Below are positions 9,852 to 19,045 of a stretch of 64,000 bases of DNA, piece after piece. Where the stretch lies: the NCBI RefSeq assembly GCF_001571145.1, contig NZ_BCTF01000005.1:1-64000 (forward strand), written 5' to 3'. Position 1 is the stretch's first letter; every line of letters starts with the position of its first letter. The notes under the pieces were generated by a model. That model was not told the origin of the DNA. It saw nothing but the letters and a program-made list of their open reading frames with translations, and did not search any database. The DNA is from Hydrogenophaga flava NBRC 102514 (GTDB taxonomy: Bacteria > Pseudomonadota > Gammaproteobacteria > Burkholderiales > Burkholderiaceae_C). The translations under genes and the position numbers were made by a program.

Positions 9852-10973
9852 ATGCGCGTCTTCCACATCCAGACGACCTCGGTCACCGAATCGGCTGATC
9901 TGCCCACACAGCCGCCGGCCACCGGGTTCATCTGGATCGCCTGCGGCCGGCGGGAATTCGAGCTGGAGCAGGGCCACGTGCAGTCCACACTGCAGGCGCT
10001 GGGCAGCGTGCCGCTGGTGGACCTGCACATCTCCGACCTGCTGAACAACCAGCTGCCCTCGCATTTCGACTACACCTCGCAGTACGACCTGCTGGTGTTC
10101 CGCCGCTTGGCCGCCGGGCACAGCGAAACCGACCTGTCCCACCCGGGCCAGGTGCTCACGCAACCCACCCGCCGCGGCGGACCGCCGGTGCTGCGCCGCA
10201 TCGACACCAGCCCGGTGGGCTTCGCGGTGTTCGACCGGGTGCTGCTGACGGTGCACCCGGCCGGCTGCACGGTGCTGGACCACTACGCCACCCGCCTGCT
10301 GGGCGCGGGCACGAGTGCTGCGCGGGCGGCTGGTGTGAATCTGCCCGCCGGCCCGGCCGACCTGATGCTGCGCATCGTCAACCAGATGGTCGACGGCTAC
10401 CTGGAGCTGCGGCGCGAACTCACGCGCCAGCTGGACCACTGGCAGGCCGAACTGCTGCACCCGTCCACCCGCTTCAACAACTGGAGCTCGTTGCTGGACG
10501 CGCGCATCTCGCTGCACCAGCTCGACGAGATCTGCGAGGACCAGCGTGCCGCCGTTCAGGACTGGATCGAGGCGCTGGCGGGCTGGGAGGTGGTCGAGGG
10601 CAAGAGCGATCACTTCGGTGGCCACAAGGGCCTGGAACTGCTCAAGGTGCGCAGCCGCGACGTGCTGGAGCACATCGAGCGTGTGATCCACCACGTGCGG
10701 CGCCTGGAGCAGAACGCGGAGACCGCGGTGCAGATGCACTTCTCGGCGCAGAGCAACCGCACGAACGACATCATGCGCACGCTCACCGCGCTGACCGCCA
10801 TCTTCCTGCCGCTGAACCTGATCGCCGGCATCTTCGGCATGAACTTCGATTTCATCCCGCTGCTGCATGACAACGCCGGCTTCTGGTGGGCCATGGGGTC
10901 GATGGTCCTGATCGCGGCCGGGCTGAGCGTGGTGTTCTGGCGCAAGCGCTACCTGGCGCGCAGCGGACGCTGA
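9852..10973 (+). CDS. CorA-family magnesium/divalent-cation transporter
   Basis: A 373-residue CorA-family channel. A large cytoplasmic alpha/beta domain (residues 1-300) with long helices is followed by two C-terminal membrane spans. The GMN signature is present in IFGMNFDFIP between them, and the protein ends in a short basic tail (WRKRYLARSGR), as in CorA. Substrate could be Mg2+, Co2+ or Zn2+ (ZntB-like); the sequence alone does not decide. It begins 13 nt after hemB and may share its transcript. Confidence 0.85.
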   Translation: MRVFHIQTTSVTESADLPTQPPATGFIWIACGRREFELEQGHVQSTLQALGSVPLVDLHISDLLNNQLPSHFDYTSQYDLLVFRRLAAGHSETDLSHPGQVLTQPTRRGGPPVLRRIDTSPVGFAVFDRVLLTVHPAGCTVLDHYATRLLGAGTSAARAAGVNLPAGPADLMLRIVNQMVDGYLELRRELTRQLDHWQAELLHPSTRFNNWSSLLDARISLHQLDEICEDQRAAVQDWIEALAGWEVVEGKSDHFGGHKGLELLKVRSRDVLEHIERVIHHVRRLEQNAETAVQMHFSAQSNRTNDIMRTLTALTAIFLPLNLIAGIFGMNFDFIPLLHDNAGFWWAMGSMVLIAAGLSVVFWRKRYLARSGR

Positions 10974-10998
10974 CGGCGCGGCCCAGCGCGTCGGGGCC

Positions 10999-11916
10999 TC
11001 AGGGCCGGCCGTTGTTGTGCGCCACTCCGAACAGCGCTGCAGCGTTGTCCCAGGCGATGCGGCGGGCCACGCTGGCCGGCAGCCCGCCCAGCCAGTGCCT
11101 GTAAGACTGCATGAGCTCGTCGTAATAGAGCCAGCGCTGGTTGACCCAGGTGTCCGATCCGATCACGAACCGTTCGGGGTACTTCAGCAGCAGGCTGTGC
11201 CACTCGGGGCAGAGCTGCCCGTCGCCGCAGGTCAGCCCCGGCCGGTAGGACAGCTCACCCATCAGCAGGGGGTAGCGCGCCATGAGCGCGTCGACGCGTT
11301 CGACAGAAGCCCCACCGATGCCCGTGTGCGCCCAGATGAGGCGCATCTTCTGCCCCTGGCTGGGCGTGGCGGCCATCAGCAGATCGATCGCCACGTCGTC
11401 GACGTGCGCGAGCACGGCCAGCCCCTTCTCCTCGGCCAGGGCCATCAGCCGCCGCGCGACCGGTCCGTTGGCGTTGGCGCTGTCGTAGAGGTGGAACTCC
11501 CCCAGGCCCCGGTAGGGGCCGGCCGGCGTGCCGCGCGCCAGTTCGGTGGTCACCAGCTCGACGATGCTCTCGTCCTGGAACCAGCCGCTGTAGTCGGCAC
11601 GGTTCCTGTACAGGCGCACAAAGGGCACCACGGTCACGCCCGCGGCATGGGTGGCCTCGCGCGCGCCGGCCAGGGCAAGGGTGCCGGCATTGGGGCGCGA
11701 ATTGGCCAGCACCGCGCGCACGCCGTTGCGCTGCATGCGGGCCAGCACATCGGTCAGCGGGTGCGGGCAGCCTGGGTCGGGCGCGTCCTGCACGCAGGCC
11801 TCGTCGTTGTAGTGCAGATGGGCGTCGAACAGCGGCCCCGCATAAGGGGTCTGCGCCATCGCAGGCGCCGCGCCACAGGCCAGCCACAACAGGCCCCGTC
11901 GCAGCAGGTCGCGCAT
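10999..11916 (-). CDS. Secreted amidohydrolase-superfamily protein
   Basis: A 305-residue TIM-barrel amidohydrolase-like protein. I start it at 11916 because that gives a signal peptide ([21 protein letters not shown]) and leaves 7 nt after the upstream gene. The motif [11 protein letters not shown] near residues 29-39 supplies two metal-binding histidines. Later [12 protein letters not shown] and IGSDTWV supply further candidate metal and catalytic residues. The export signal points to the periplasm. The substrate is unknown. It follows the dienelactone hydrolase gene on the same strand. Confidence 0.75.
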   Translation of the reverse strand: MRDLLRRGLLWLACGAAPAMAQTPYAGPLFDAHLHYNDEACVQDAPDPGCPHPLTDVLARMQRNGVRAVLANSRPNAGTLALAGAREATHAAGVTVVPFVRLYRNRADYSGWFQDESIVELVTTELARGTPAGPYRGLGEFHLYDSANANGPVARRLMALAEEKGLAVLAHVDDVAIDLLMAATPSQGQKMRLIWAHTGIGGASVERVDALMARYPLLMGELSYRPGLTCGDGQLCPEWHSLLLKYPERFVIGSDTWVNQRWLYYDELMQSYRHWLGGLPASVARRIAWDNAAALFGVAHNNGRP

Positions 11917-11923
11917 GCCGGCC

Positions 11924-12607
11924 TCAGCCCAGGTGTTGTGCAAGGAAGGCGAGCGTGCGTTCCCGGGCCAGCGCAGCCGAGGGCGCATCCCGGGAGCCCC
12001 GCTGGTCGCAGTTGAAACCGTGGTGCGCCGGATAGAGGTGCACCGTCACCGCGGGATGCGCCTGACGGAACGCCTCGACGCCGTCCAGAGGAATCCAGCG
12101 GTCCTGCTCGGCAAAGTGCGCCAGCGTCGGGACCTGCTCCTTGCGCGCCATCTCGTCCGGTGTGGTCATGCCGCCGCCGTAGTACGGCACCGCCGCCGAC
12201 AGCCCCTGCAGCGTGCAGGCCGAGCGCCAGGTCAGCAGGCCGCCCCAGCAGTAACCCACGATGCCGACCTTGCCGCCCTGCGCCGCCAGCTGGATCGCGG
12301 CCTGGATGTCGGCCATCACGCCCGGTGGGGGCAGGGCCTCGACCGCGGTCTTGAGGGCCATGCCCTCGCCCATGTCGGCCTCGGTGTAGCCCAGCTCCAC
12401 GCCTTGCCGCACCCGGTGGAAGGTGGACGGAGCCACCACGAAATAGCCTTCGGCCGCATAGCCGTCGGCCACGGCCTGGATGTGGCTGTTGACGCCGAAG
12501 ATTTCCTGCAGCACGACCAGCCCGCCCCTGGACTGGACCGCGGGCTGGGCCACGTAGGCGGGGAACTTGAATCCGTCGGCGGAAGTGACTTGTACAAAGC
12601 TGCCCAT
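11924..12607 (-). CDS. Dienelactone hydrolase family protein
   Basis: A 227-residue alpha/beta hydrolase of the dienelactone hydrolase (clcD-like) family. The nucleophile is a cysteine in GYCWGG, the acid lies near AEQDRWIPL, and the histidine is in PAHHGFNC, the Cys-Asp-His triad of this family. The start at 12607 was chosen for its GGAGA ribosome-binding site; the frame is open to 12739 but the extra residues are unlike the family. It may open lactones of chloro-aromatic pathways or serve general hydrolysis. It is divergent from the SDR gene at 12730. Confidence 0.85.
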   Translation of the reverse strand: MGSFVQVTSADGFKFPAYVAQPAVQSRGGLVVLQEIFGVNSHIQAVADGYAAEGYFVVAPSTFHRVRQGVELGYTEADMGEGMALKTAVEALPPPGVMADIQAAIQLAAQGGKVGIVGYCWGGLLTWRSACTLQGLSAAVPYYGGGMTTPDEMARKEQVPTLAHFAEQDRWIPLDGVEAFRQAHPAVTVHLYPAHHGFNCDQRGSRDAPSAALARERTLAFLAQHLG

Positions 12608-12729
12608 GGTGTCTCCGAACGTTGGTATGGGGCAGGCCCGGTTCGCGACGGGTGCGCGGCGGCAACCTGCGTTAAGTTTCGACAGACGCATGTTGTAACC
12701 GCAAACGAACAATCCGGAAGGAAGCATGG

Positions 12730-13488
12730 ATGGACACAAGTCACGCAGGTGTGCTGTTGGTGACCGGCGCCAGCCGGGGCATCGGGGCCGCGACCGCGCA
12801 GCTGGCGGCCCGGCAGGGCTGGGCGGTGGCGGTGAACTACAGCGCGAACTCGCTGGCCGCTGACGAGGTGGTGCGCAGCATCCGCGCCGACGGCGGCCGC
12901 GCGATCACGGTGCAGGCCGACGTGGCTGACGAGGCCCAGGTGCTGCGCATGTTCGAGAAGGTGGACGCCAAGCTCGGGCGCCTGACCGGGCTGGTGAACA
13001 ACGCTGGCGTGGTGGACGTGACGGCGCGGGTCGACGAGATGAGCGCGGCGCGCTTCAAGCGCATGTTCGACATCAACGTGTTCGGCAGCTTCCTGTGCGC
13101 GCGCGAGGCGGTGCGCCGCATGAGCACGCGCCACGGCGGCGAGGGCGGCGCCATCGTCAACGTCTCCAGCGCCGCCTCGCGCATCGGCTCGCCCGGGCAG
13201 TACGTGGACTACGCGGCCAGCAAGGGCGCCATCGACACCTTCACCCTCGGCCTGGCCAAGGAGGTCGCGGCCGAGGGCATCCGCGTCAACGCGGTGCGGC
13301 CGGGCCTGATCGAGACCGAGATCCACGCCTCGGGCGGACTGCCCGACCGGGTCAACGACCTCAAGCACCTGGTGCCGATGCAGCGCGGCGGCACGGCCGA
13401 CGAGGTGGCGCAGGCCATCTTCTGGCTGCTGTCACCGGCGGCCAGCTACACCACCATGAGCCTGCTGGATGTCTCCGGCGGCCGCTGA
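12730..13488 (+). CDS. SDR-family oxidoreductase
   Basis: A 252-residue classical short-chain dehydrogenase. The nucleotide-binding TGASRGIGAA is at residues 12-21, NNAG is in the middle, a catalytic serine lies in VSSAASRIGSP and the catalytic YxxxK is YAASK. The C-terminal end SYTTMSLLDVSGGR is family-typical. NADP is likely from the Arg in TGASRG. The substrate is unknown; glucose-1-dehydrogenase and 3-oxoacyl-ACP reductase annotations are both common for such sequences. It has a good GGAAGGAAG ribosome-binding site and precedes the MaoC gene by 21 nt. Confidence 0.85.
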   Translation: MDTSHAGVLLVTGASRGIGAATAQLAARQGWAVAVNYSANSLAADEVVRSIRADGGRAITVQADVADEAQVLRMFEKVDAKLGRLTGLVNNAGVVDVTARVDEMSAARFKRMFDINVFGSFLCAREAVRRMSTRHGGEGGAIVNVSSAASRIGSPGQYVDYAASKGAIDTFTLGLAKEVAAEGIRVNAVRPGLIETEIHASGGLPDRVNDLKHLVPMQRGGTADEVAQAIFWLLSPAASYTTMSLLDVSGGR

Positions 13489-13509
13489 ATCAAAAGACAG
13501 AAAGAACCC

Positions 13510-14031
13510 ATGACCGCCACCACCCCCGAACAGAGCCCCCACATCCAGATCTGGTGGGAAGACCTGGAGGTCGGCCAGACGCGCGACCTGGGCACGATCT
13601 CGCCGACGAAGGAAGAGATCATCGCCTTCGCCAGCCAGTTCGACCCGCAGCCTTTCCACCTGAGCGAAGAAGGCGGCAAGGCCTCGGTGTTCGGCGCCCT
13701 GAGCGCCAGCGGCTGGCACACCTGCGCCATGGCCATGCGGCTGATGGTCACCAACTTCCTGCACGAGACCTCCAGCCTGGGCTCGCCAGGGCTGGAAAGC
13801 CTGAAGTGGACCAAGCCGGTCTACCCCGGCGACGTGCTGCGGCTGCAGCACACCATCACCGAGAAGCGGCCCATGAGCAAGCGCCCTGACGTGGGCCTGG
13901 TGCGCACGATCTGGGAGATGTTCAACCAGCACGATGAGAAAGTTCTCCACATGGAGGGCTACGGCATGTTCAGATTGAAGGAGCCCCCACGCTCCGCCGC
14001 TGCGCGGGTCGCTGCCCCCCACGGGGGCTGA
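13510..14031 (+). CDS. MaoC-family (R)-enoyl-CoA hydratase-like dehydratase
   Basis: A 173-residue hot-dog-fold protein. The hydratase-2 motif is visible as FASQFDPQPFHLSE, with catalytic-type Asp45 and His50, followed by FGALSASGWHTCA. It probably hydrates an enoyl-CoA or related thioester, together with the SDR encoded just upstream. The last 17 residues (from KEPPRSAAARV onward) are encoded by a GC-rich intergenic repeat that runs through the stop codon, so the natural C-terminus of the family probably ends near FRL. Confidence 0.85.
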   Translation: MTATTPEQSPHIQIWWEDLEVGQTRDLGTISPTKEEIIAFASQFDPQPFHLSEEGGKASVFGALSASGWHTCAMAMRLMVTNFLHETSSLGSPGLESLKWTKPVYPGDVLRLQHTITEKRPMSKRPDVGLVRTIWEMFNQHDEKVLHMEGYGMFRLKEPPRSAAARVAAPHGG

Positions 14032-14057
14032 TCCGGCTTGGGGCGGCCCGGCGCCGG
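13982..14057 (+). repeat. GC-rich multi-hairpin intergenic repeat, copy 1
   Basis: A run of three GC hairpins: CCGCCGCTGCGCGG-like, then CCCCCC...GGGGG (about 14014-14028), then GGGGCGGCCCGGCGCCGG (14040-14057). The same order of elements recurs after the stop codons at 23355 and 51801. Here it overlaps the end of the MaoC coding sequence. It resembles the dispersed palindromic repeats common in Comamonadaceae and may act as a transcript end. Confidence 0.55.
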
Positions 14058-14085
14058 ATCGACCGGTCAGCCGCACAATAGCGGG

Positions 14086-14706
14086 ATGGATTTCAAGCCC
14101 CTCATCACGCTGCTGGCCATCGTCAACCCGCTGGCCATCGTGCCCTTCTTCATTCACTACACGCAGGGTTTCAGCTCGGCGCAGCGCAAGCGCACCATCC
14201 TGATTTCCTCGTTCAGCGCGTTTGCGGTCATTGCCACCTGCGCGGTGATCGGCCTGCAGATCCTGGAGTTCTTCAGCATCTCGCTCGCCAGCTTCCAGGT
14301 GGGCGGCGGCATGCTGCTGCTCACTTCGGCGCTGTCCATGCTGAACGCCCAGCCGGCCGAGGCCAAGGCCACCAAGAGCGAGGTGGACGACGCCGGCACC
14401 AAGGCGTCCATCGCGGTCGTGCCGCTGACCATTCCGTTGCTCACCGGCCCGGCCACCATGTCCACCGTGGTGATCTACGCCGACCAGGCCAAGACCTTTT
14501 TCCAGCACGCCGCCCTGGTGGGCTATGGCGTGGTGATCGCGCTGGCCACCGCCGTGTGCTTTGCCGCAGCCAAGCCCATTGCCCGCTTCCTGGGCCAGAC
14601 CGGCATCAACGTGATGACGCGGCTGATGGGCCTGATCCTGGCGGCGCTGGCGGTGGAGGTGATGGCCGCCGGGCTGGTCAAGCTGTTCCCGGCACTGGGC
14701 GCCTAG
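14086..14706 (+). CDS. MarC-family integral membrane protein
   Basis: A 206-residue membrane protein with six predicted spans. It begins MDFKPLITLLAIVNPLAIVPFF, and VPLTIPLLTGPATMSTVVIY (the MarC NPxG-like half) lies in the centre. The family was once linked to multiple antibiotic resistance but its function is unresolved. The start at 14086 was preferred over 14038 because the extra residues are hydrophilic repeat-derived sequence. Its stop overlaps the stop of the convergent gntR gene by 4 nt. Confidence 0.88.
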   Translation: MDFKPLITLLAIVNPLAIVPFFIHYTQGFSSAQRKRTILISSFSAFAVIATCAVIGLQILEFFSISLASFQVGGGMLLLTSALSMLNAQPAEAKATKSEVDDAGTKASIAVVPLTIPLLTGPATMSTVVIYADQAKTFFQHAALVGYGVVIALATAVCFAAAKPIARFLGQTGINVMTRLMGLILAALAVEVMAAGLVKLFPALGA

Positions 14707-15455
14707 CCCCCTCCGGCGGTAGGCAGCGGCCGGCCCGACTCGGCCGCGTGCCGCGTCAGGATGTCGCAGGTCAGGCGGATGTGGGCTTCCAGCGCCAGCG
14801 CGGCGCGAGCCTCCTGCCGCACCATGGCCGCCAGGAAGATGCCCTCGTGCTCGGCGTGCACGTCGCGGTCAAACCCCGGCGTCGCGCCGATGCGGATCGC
14901 GATGTGGCGGTAGCGCTCGCCGTGGCGGTAGAGGATGTCCAGCAGGTGCCGTGTCCAGGGTGAGCTGTGGCCCGCAATCAGGGTTTCGTGGAAGTGGCGG
15001 TTGGCGCGCTCCCACTGGTCCGGGTCGCGGCCGGCGCCGCCCTCCTCGGCCGCGCTGAGCTGCGCAAAGGCTGCGCGCACCGCCGCCTCCCAGGCCGCGT
15101 CGCCGAGCCGGATCGACTGGCGCAGCGCCTCGGTCTCGAGCCGCACGCGGGTGTCGGTCAAGTCGCGCAGGTCGTCCAGCGACACGGCGCTGACGCGGTA
15201 GCCGCGCTGGCCTTCGACCGTCACCAGCGCGTCGGACACCAGCAGCGCCAGCGCCTCGCGCAGCGTGCCGGCGCCCACGCCGTAGTGGTCTTTGAGGTGC
15301 TCGACGCGCAGGCGCTGGCCCGGCTGCAGATCGCCGCACACGATGTGATGCCGCAGCGCGCGGTAGGCGCGTTCGGTGAGCGTGCGTGGTTCGGGTTCGT
15401 CGCTGCGCGGCGCCGGGCCGGCGGCGTGATCGGGTCGAAGCAGGTCTTGCAGCAT
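14703..15455 (-). CDS. GntR-family (FadR/FCD) regulator of the phenol cluster
   Basis: A 250-residue regulator. An N-terminal winged helix-turn-helix (TLTERAYRALRHHIVCGDLQ, then LKDHYGVGAGTLREALALLV) is followed by an all-helical FCD domain with candidate metal ligands (NRHFHETL, HAEHEGIFLA, LEAHIRLT). It lies 8 nt downstream of dmpR on the same strand. In Comamonas testosteroni TA441 a GntR repressor, AphS, sits beside the DmpR-type activator AphR and silences phenol degradation; by context this is probably its equivalent. The frame is open upstream to 15638 but the ATG at 15455 fits the spacing. Confidence 0.85.
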   Translation of the reverse strand: MLQDLLRPDHAAGPAPRSDEPEPRTLTERAYRALRHHIVCGDLQPGQRLRVEHLKDHYGVGAGTLREALALLVSDALVTVEGQRGYRVSAVSLDDLRDLTDTRVRLETEALRQSIRLGDAAWEAAVRAAFAQLSAAEEGGAGRDPDQWERANRHFHETLIAGHSSPWTRHLLDILYRHGERYRHIAIRIGATPGFDRDVHAEHEGIFLAAMVRQEARAALALEAHIRLTCDILTRHAAESGRPLPTAGGG

Positions 15456-15463
15456 GGCAAAGC

Positions 15464-17143
<1,680 letters not shown>

Positions 17144-17239
17144 AAGTGTCTCCGGTGGGGTCGCTCTGTGGCGACTGGAATCTCGATATTTTCCGCGATG
17201 TGCCCCCAGGTCGGCAAGCCGGCGACGCAGCACCAGAAG

Positions 17240-17255
17240 TTGATCATTTGATCAA
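17240..17255. promoter_or_regulatory. DmpR-type upstream activating sequence
   Basis: The palindrome TTGATCATTTGATCAA closely resembles the inverted-repeat binding sites known for DmpR and XylR. It lies about 190 nt upstream of the -24/-12 element, further than in the Pseudomonas dmp system, and about 97 nt upstream of the dmpR start, so it may also affect dmpR expression. I saw no second full copy. Confidence 0.7.
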
Positions 17256-17379
17256 TCCGGGCCGAAATCGCCTCTCCAAATCGTGATTTCTTCCGCATGC
17301 TGCGCCGCAAAAACCGAAGGAACAGGCTATCGGAAGGCGTGCAGCGATCTGGATGTTGCACTGCACACCAGCTCTTTTC

Positions 17380-17395
17380 TCAGGGATTTCCCTGA
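17380..17395. promoter_or_regulatory. Palindrome between the activator site and the -24/-12 promoter
   Basis: TCAGGGATTTCCCTGA is an inverted repeat with 7-bp arms (TCAGGGA/TCCCTGA), about 34 nt upstream of the -24 element and abutting one copy of the mirrored 13-bp motif. It is a candidate operator, for example for the GntR regulator. No family consensus identifies it. Confidence 0.4.
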
Positions 17396-17428
17396 AATAT
17401 CGAGATTTTTGGCAAAACCGGTGCGAGC

Positions 17429-17443
17429 TGGCACGCCATCTGC
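17429..17443 (+). promoter_or_regulatory. Sigma-54 (-24/-12) promoter of the phenol operon
   Basis: TGGCACGCCATCTGC has the invariant GG and GC doublets with the correct 10-nt interval and the TGGCACG -24 consensus. Transcription would start near 17455, about 30 nt before the dmpK start codon. Together with the DmpR-type palindrome at 17240 this is a standard activator-dependent promoter. Confidence 0.85.
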
Positions 17444-17486
17444 GAAAGGGGACGCGTCCGACAACGCACCGACCGCCCCCAGCACC

Positions 17487-17687
17487 ATGCCCCAGACCAC
17501 CGACACCCCCCTGCCCGCCGTCGACACCTCGCTGCGTTTCGTGCGGGTGATCGAACGCCGTGCCGACGGCCTGGTCGCCTTCGAGTTCTCGATCGGCTGG
17601 CCGGAGCTGGCGGTGGAGCTGATGCTGCCCGCCCCGGCCTTCGAGGCCTTCTGCGCCAACAACCGGGTGCAGCGTCTGGACACCTGA
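17487..17687 (+). CDS. dmpK: Phenol hydroxylase P0 component (assembly protein)
   Basis: A 66-residue DmpK-like protein. The core SLRFVRVIERRADGLVAFEFSIGWPELAVELMLP matches the family; it is shorter than the Pseudomonas DmpK (about 92 residues) at the N-terminus. DmpK is not part of the active enzyme but is needed for productive assembly, probably by aiding iron loading of the oxygenase. It is the first gene after the sigma-54 promoter, with no strong ribosome-binding site. The frame is open further upstream (to 17283), but that part overlaps the promoter. Confidence 0.85.
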   Translation: MPQTTDTPLPAVDTSLRFVRVIERRADGLVAFEFSIGWPELAVELMLPAPAFEAFCANNRVQRLDT

Positions 17688-17732
17688 GTTCCCGAGAGCT
17701 GTTCGAACAACCCACCACGGAGACAAGCACCG

Positions 17733-18728
17733 ATGAACATCGACCTGCAGGCGCGGGAGATCACGCCGCTGCGCCAGACCTACGCCCACGTGGCGAAATA
17801 CATCGGCGGCGACAAGGCCGCCAGCCGTTACCAAGAGGCCACCTTCGGCGCGCAGCCGATGACCAACTTCCATTACCGGCCGACCTGGGACCCGGGCCAT
17901 GAGCTCTTCGACGCCAGCCGTTCGAAGATCGTGCTGGCCGACTGGTACGTGCTCAAGGACCCGCGCCAGTTCTACTACGCGACCTGGACCATGGCCCGCG
18001 CCCGGCAGCAGGACGCGATGGAGGCCAACTTCCAGTTCGTCGAGCAGCGCGCCATGGTCGGCAAGATGCCCGACGCGATCCGCGAGAAGGCGCTGACGGT
18101 GCTGATGCCGCTGCGCCACGCGGCCTGGGGCGCCAACATGAACAACGCGTCCATCTGCGCCTACGGTTTTGGCACTGCGTTCACCGCGCCGGCCATGTTC
18201 CACGCGATGGACAACCTGGGGGTGGCGCAGTACCTCACCCGCCTGGGCCTGGTGCTGGGCGAACCGCAGTCGCTCGAAGACGGCAAGCAGGCCTGGCTGG
18301 ATGCGCCCGAGTGGCAGGGCCTGCGCCGGCTGGTCGAAGACAGCTTCGTGGTCAGCGACCCGGTCGAGCTGTTCGTGGCGCAGAACTTCGCGCTCGACGG
18401 CCTGCTGTACCCGCTGATCTACGGCGGCTTCGTGGACGACCACGTCGCGCTGCAGGGCGGCACCGCGGTGGCCATGCTGACCAGCTTCATGCCCGAGTGG
18501 CACGACGAGAGCGCGCGCTGGGTCGACGCCGTCATCAAGGCCGCCGGTGCCGAGTCGGACGCCAACCGCCAGCTGCTGCGCACCTGGACCGGCCACTGGA
18601 TGGACCGCGCCCAGGCCGCCCTCTCGCCCATCGCCCGCCTCGCCCTGGGCGACGTCGGCGAGACCGTGCTCAGCGACGCCCGCGTGCAGCTTCAGGCGCG
18701 CCTGGCCAAGACCGGCGTGGCCGCCTGA
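17733..18728 (+). CDS. dmpL: Phenol hydroxylase P1, oxygenase beta subunit
   Basis: The 331-residue non-catalytic beta subunit of the multicomponent phenol 2-monooxygenase. It is a diiron-fold ferritin-like protein that lacks the full set of iron ligands and supports the DmpN subunit in an alpha2-beta2-gamma2 oxygenase. The sequence shows the family pattern (LADWYVLKDPRQFYYATWTMARARQQDAME). A GGAG site precedes the ATG. It lies 45 nt after dmpK and 23 nt before dmpM, in one operon. Confidence 0.93.
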   Translation: MNIDLQAREITPLRQTYAHVAKYIGGDKAASRYQEATFGAQPMTNFHYRPTWDPGHELFDASRSKIVLADWYVLKDPRQFYYATWTMARARQQDAMEANFQFVEQRAMVGKMPDAIREKALTVLMPLRHAAWGANMNNASICAYGFGTAFTAPAMFHAMDNLGVAQYLTRLGLVLGEPQSLEDGKQAWLDAPEWQGLRRLVEDSFVVSDPVELFVAQNFALDGLLYPLIYGGFVDDHVALQGGTAVAMLTSFMPEWHDESARWVDAVIKAAGAESDANRQLLRTWTGHWMDRAQAALSPIARLALGDVGETVLSDARVQLQARLAKTGVAA

Positions 18729-18751
18729 CCAGGCCTGAACAGGAGACCCAA

Positions 18752-19021
18752 ATGTCCGACGTATTCATCGCTTTCCAGCACAACGAAGAGTCCCGCGTGG
18801 TGATCGACGCCATCGTGGCCGACAACCCCAACGCGGTGCTGACCCACCCCACCGGCCTGGTCAAGATCAACGCGCCCGGCAGCCTGACCATCCGCCGCGA
18901 AACCATCGAGGGCCTGACCGGCCGGCCCTACGACCTGCAGGCCATCCACGTCAACCTCGTCACCCTCTCGGGCCACATCGACGAAGACGACGACCAGCTC
19001 ACGCTGAGCTGGTCGCACTGA
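18752..19021 (+). CDS. dmpM: Phenol hydroxylase P2, regulatory (effector) protein
   Basis: An 89-residue cofactor-free coupling protein. It binds the oxygenase and speeds catalysis, as MmoB does in methane monooxygenase. The sequence MSDVFIAFQHNEESRVVIDA with the later PYDLQAIHVNLVTLSGHIDE is diagnostic. A strong AGGAGA site precedes the ATG at 18752. Confidence 0.93.
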   Translation: MSDVFIAFQHNEESRVVIDAIVADNPNAVLTHPTGLVKINAPGSLTIRRETIEGLTGRPYDLQAIHVNLVTLSGHIDEDDDQLTLSWSH

Positions 19022-19045
19022 ACACAACGCAGAAGGAGACAACGC

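Larger units (their letters stand above)
17179..17407. repeat. Mirrored 13-bp motif on both arms of the dmpR/dmpK divergent region
   Basis: AAATATCGAGATT occurs at 17395-17407 on the plus strand and at 17179-17191 on the minus strand, so each divergent gene has the same motif in the same orientation relative to itself. The copies lie about 36 nt from the dmpR start and about 22 nt before the -24/-12 promoter of dmpK. A shared regulator, perhaps the GntR protein, could bind both and couple the two arms. The function is inferred. Confidence 0.5.
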
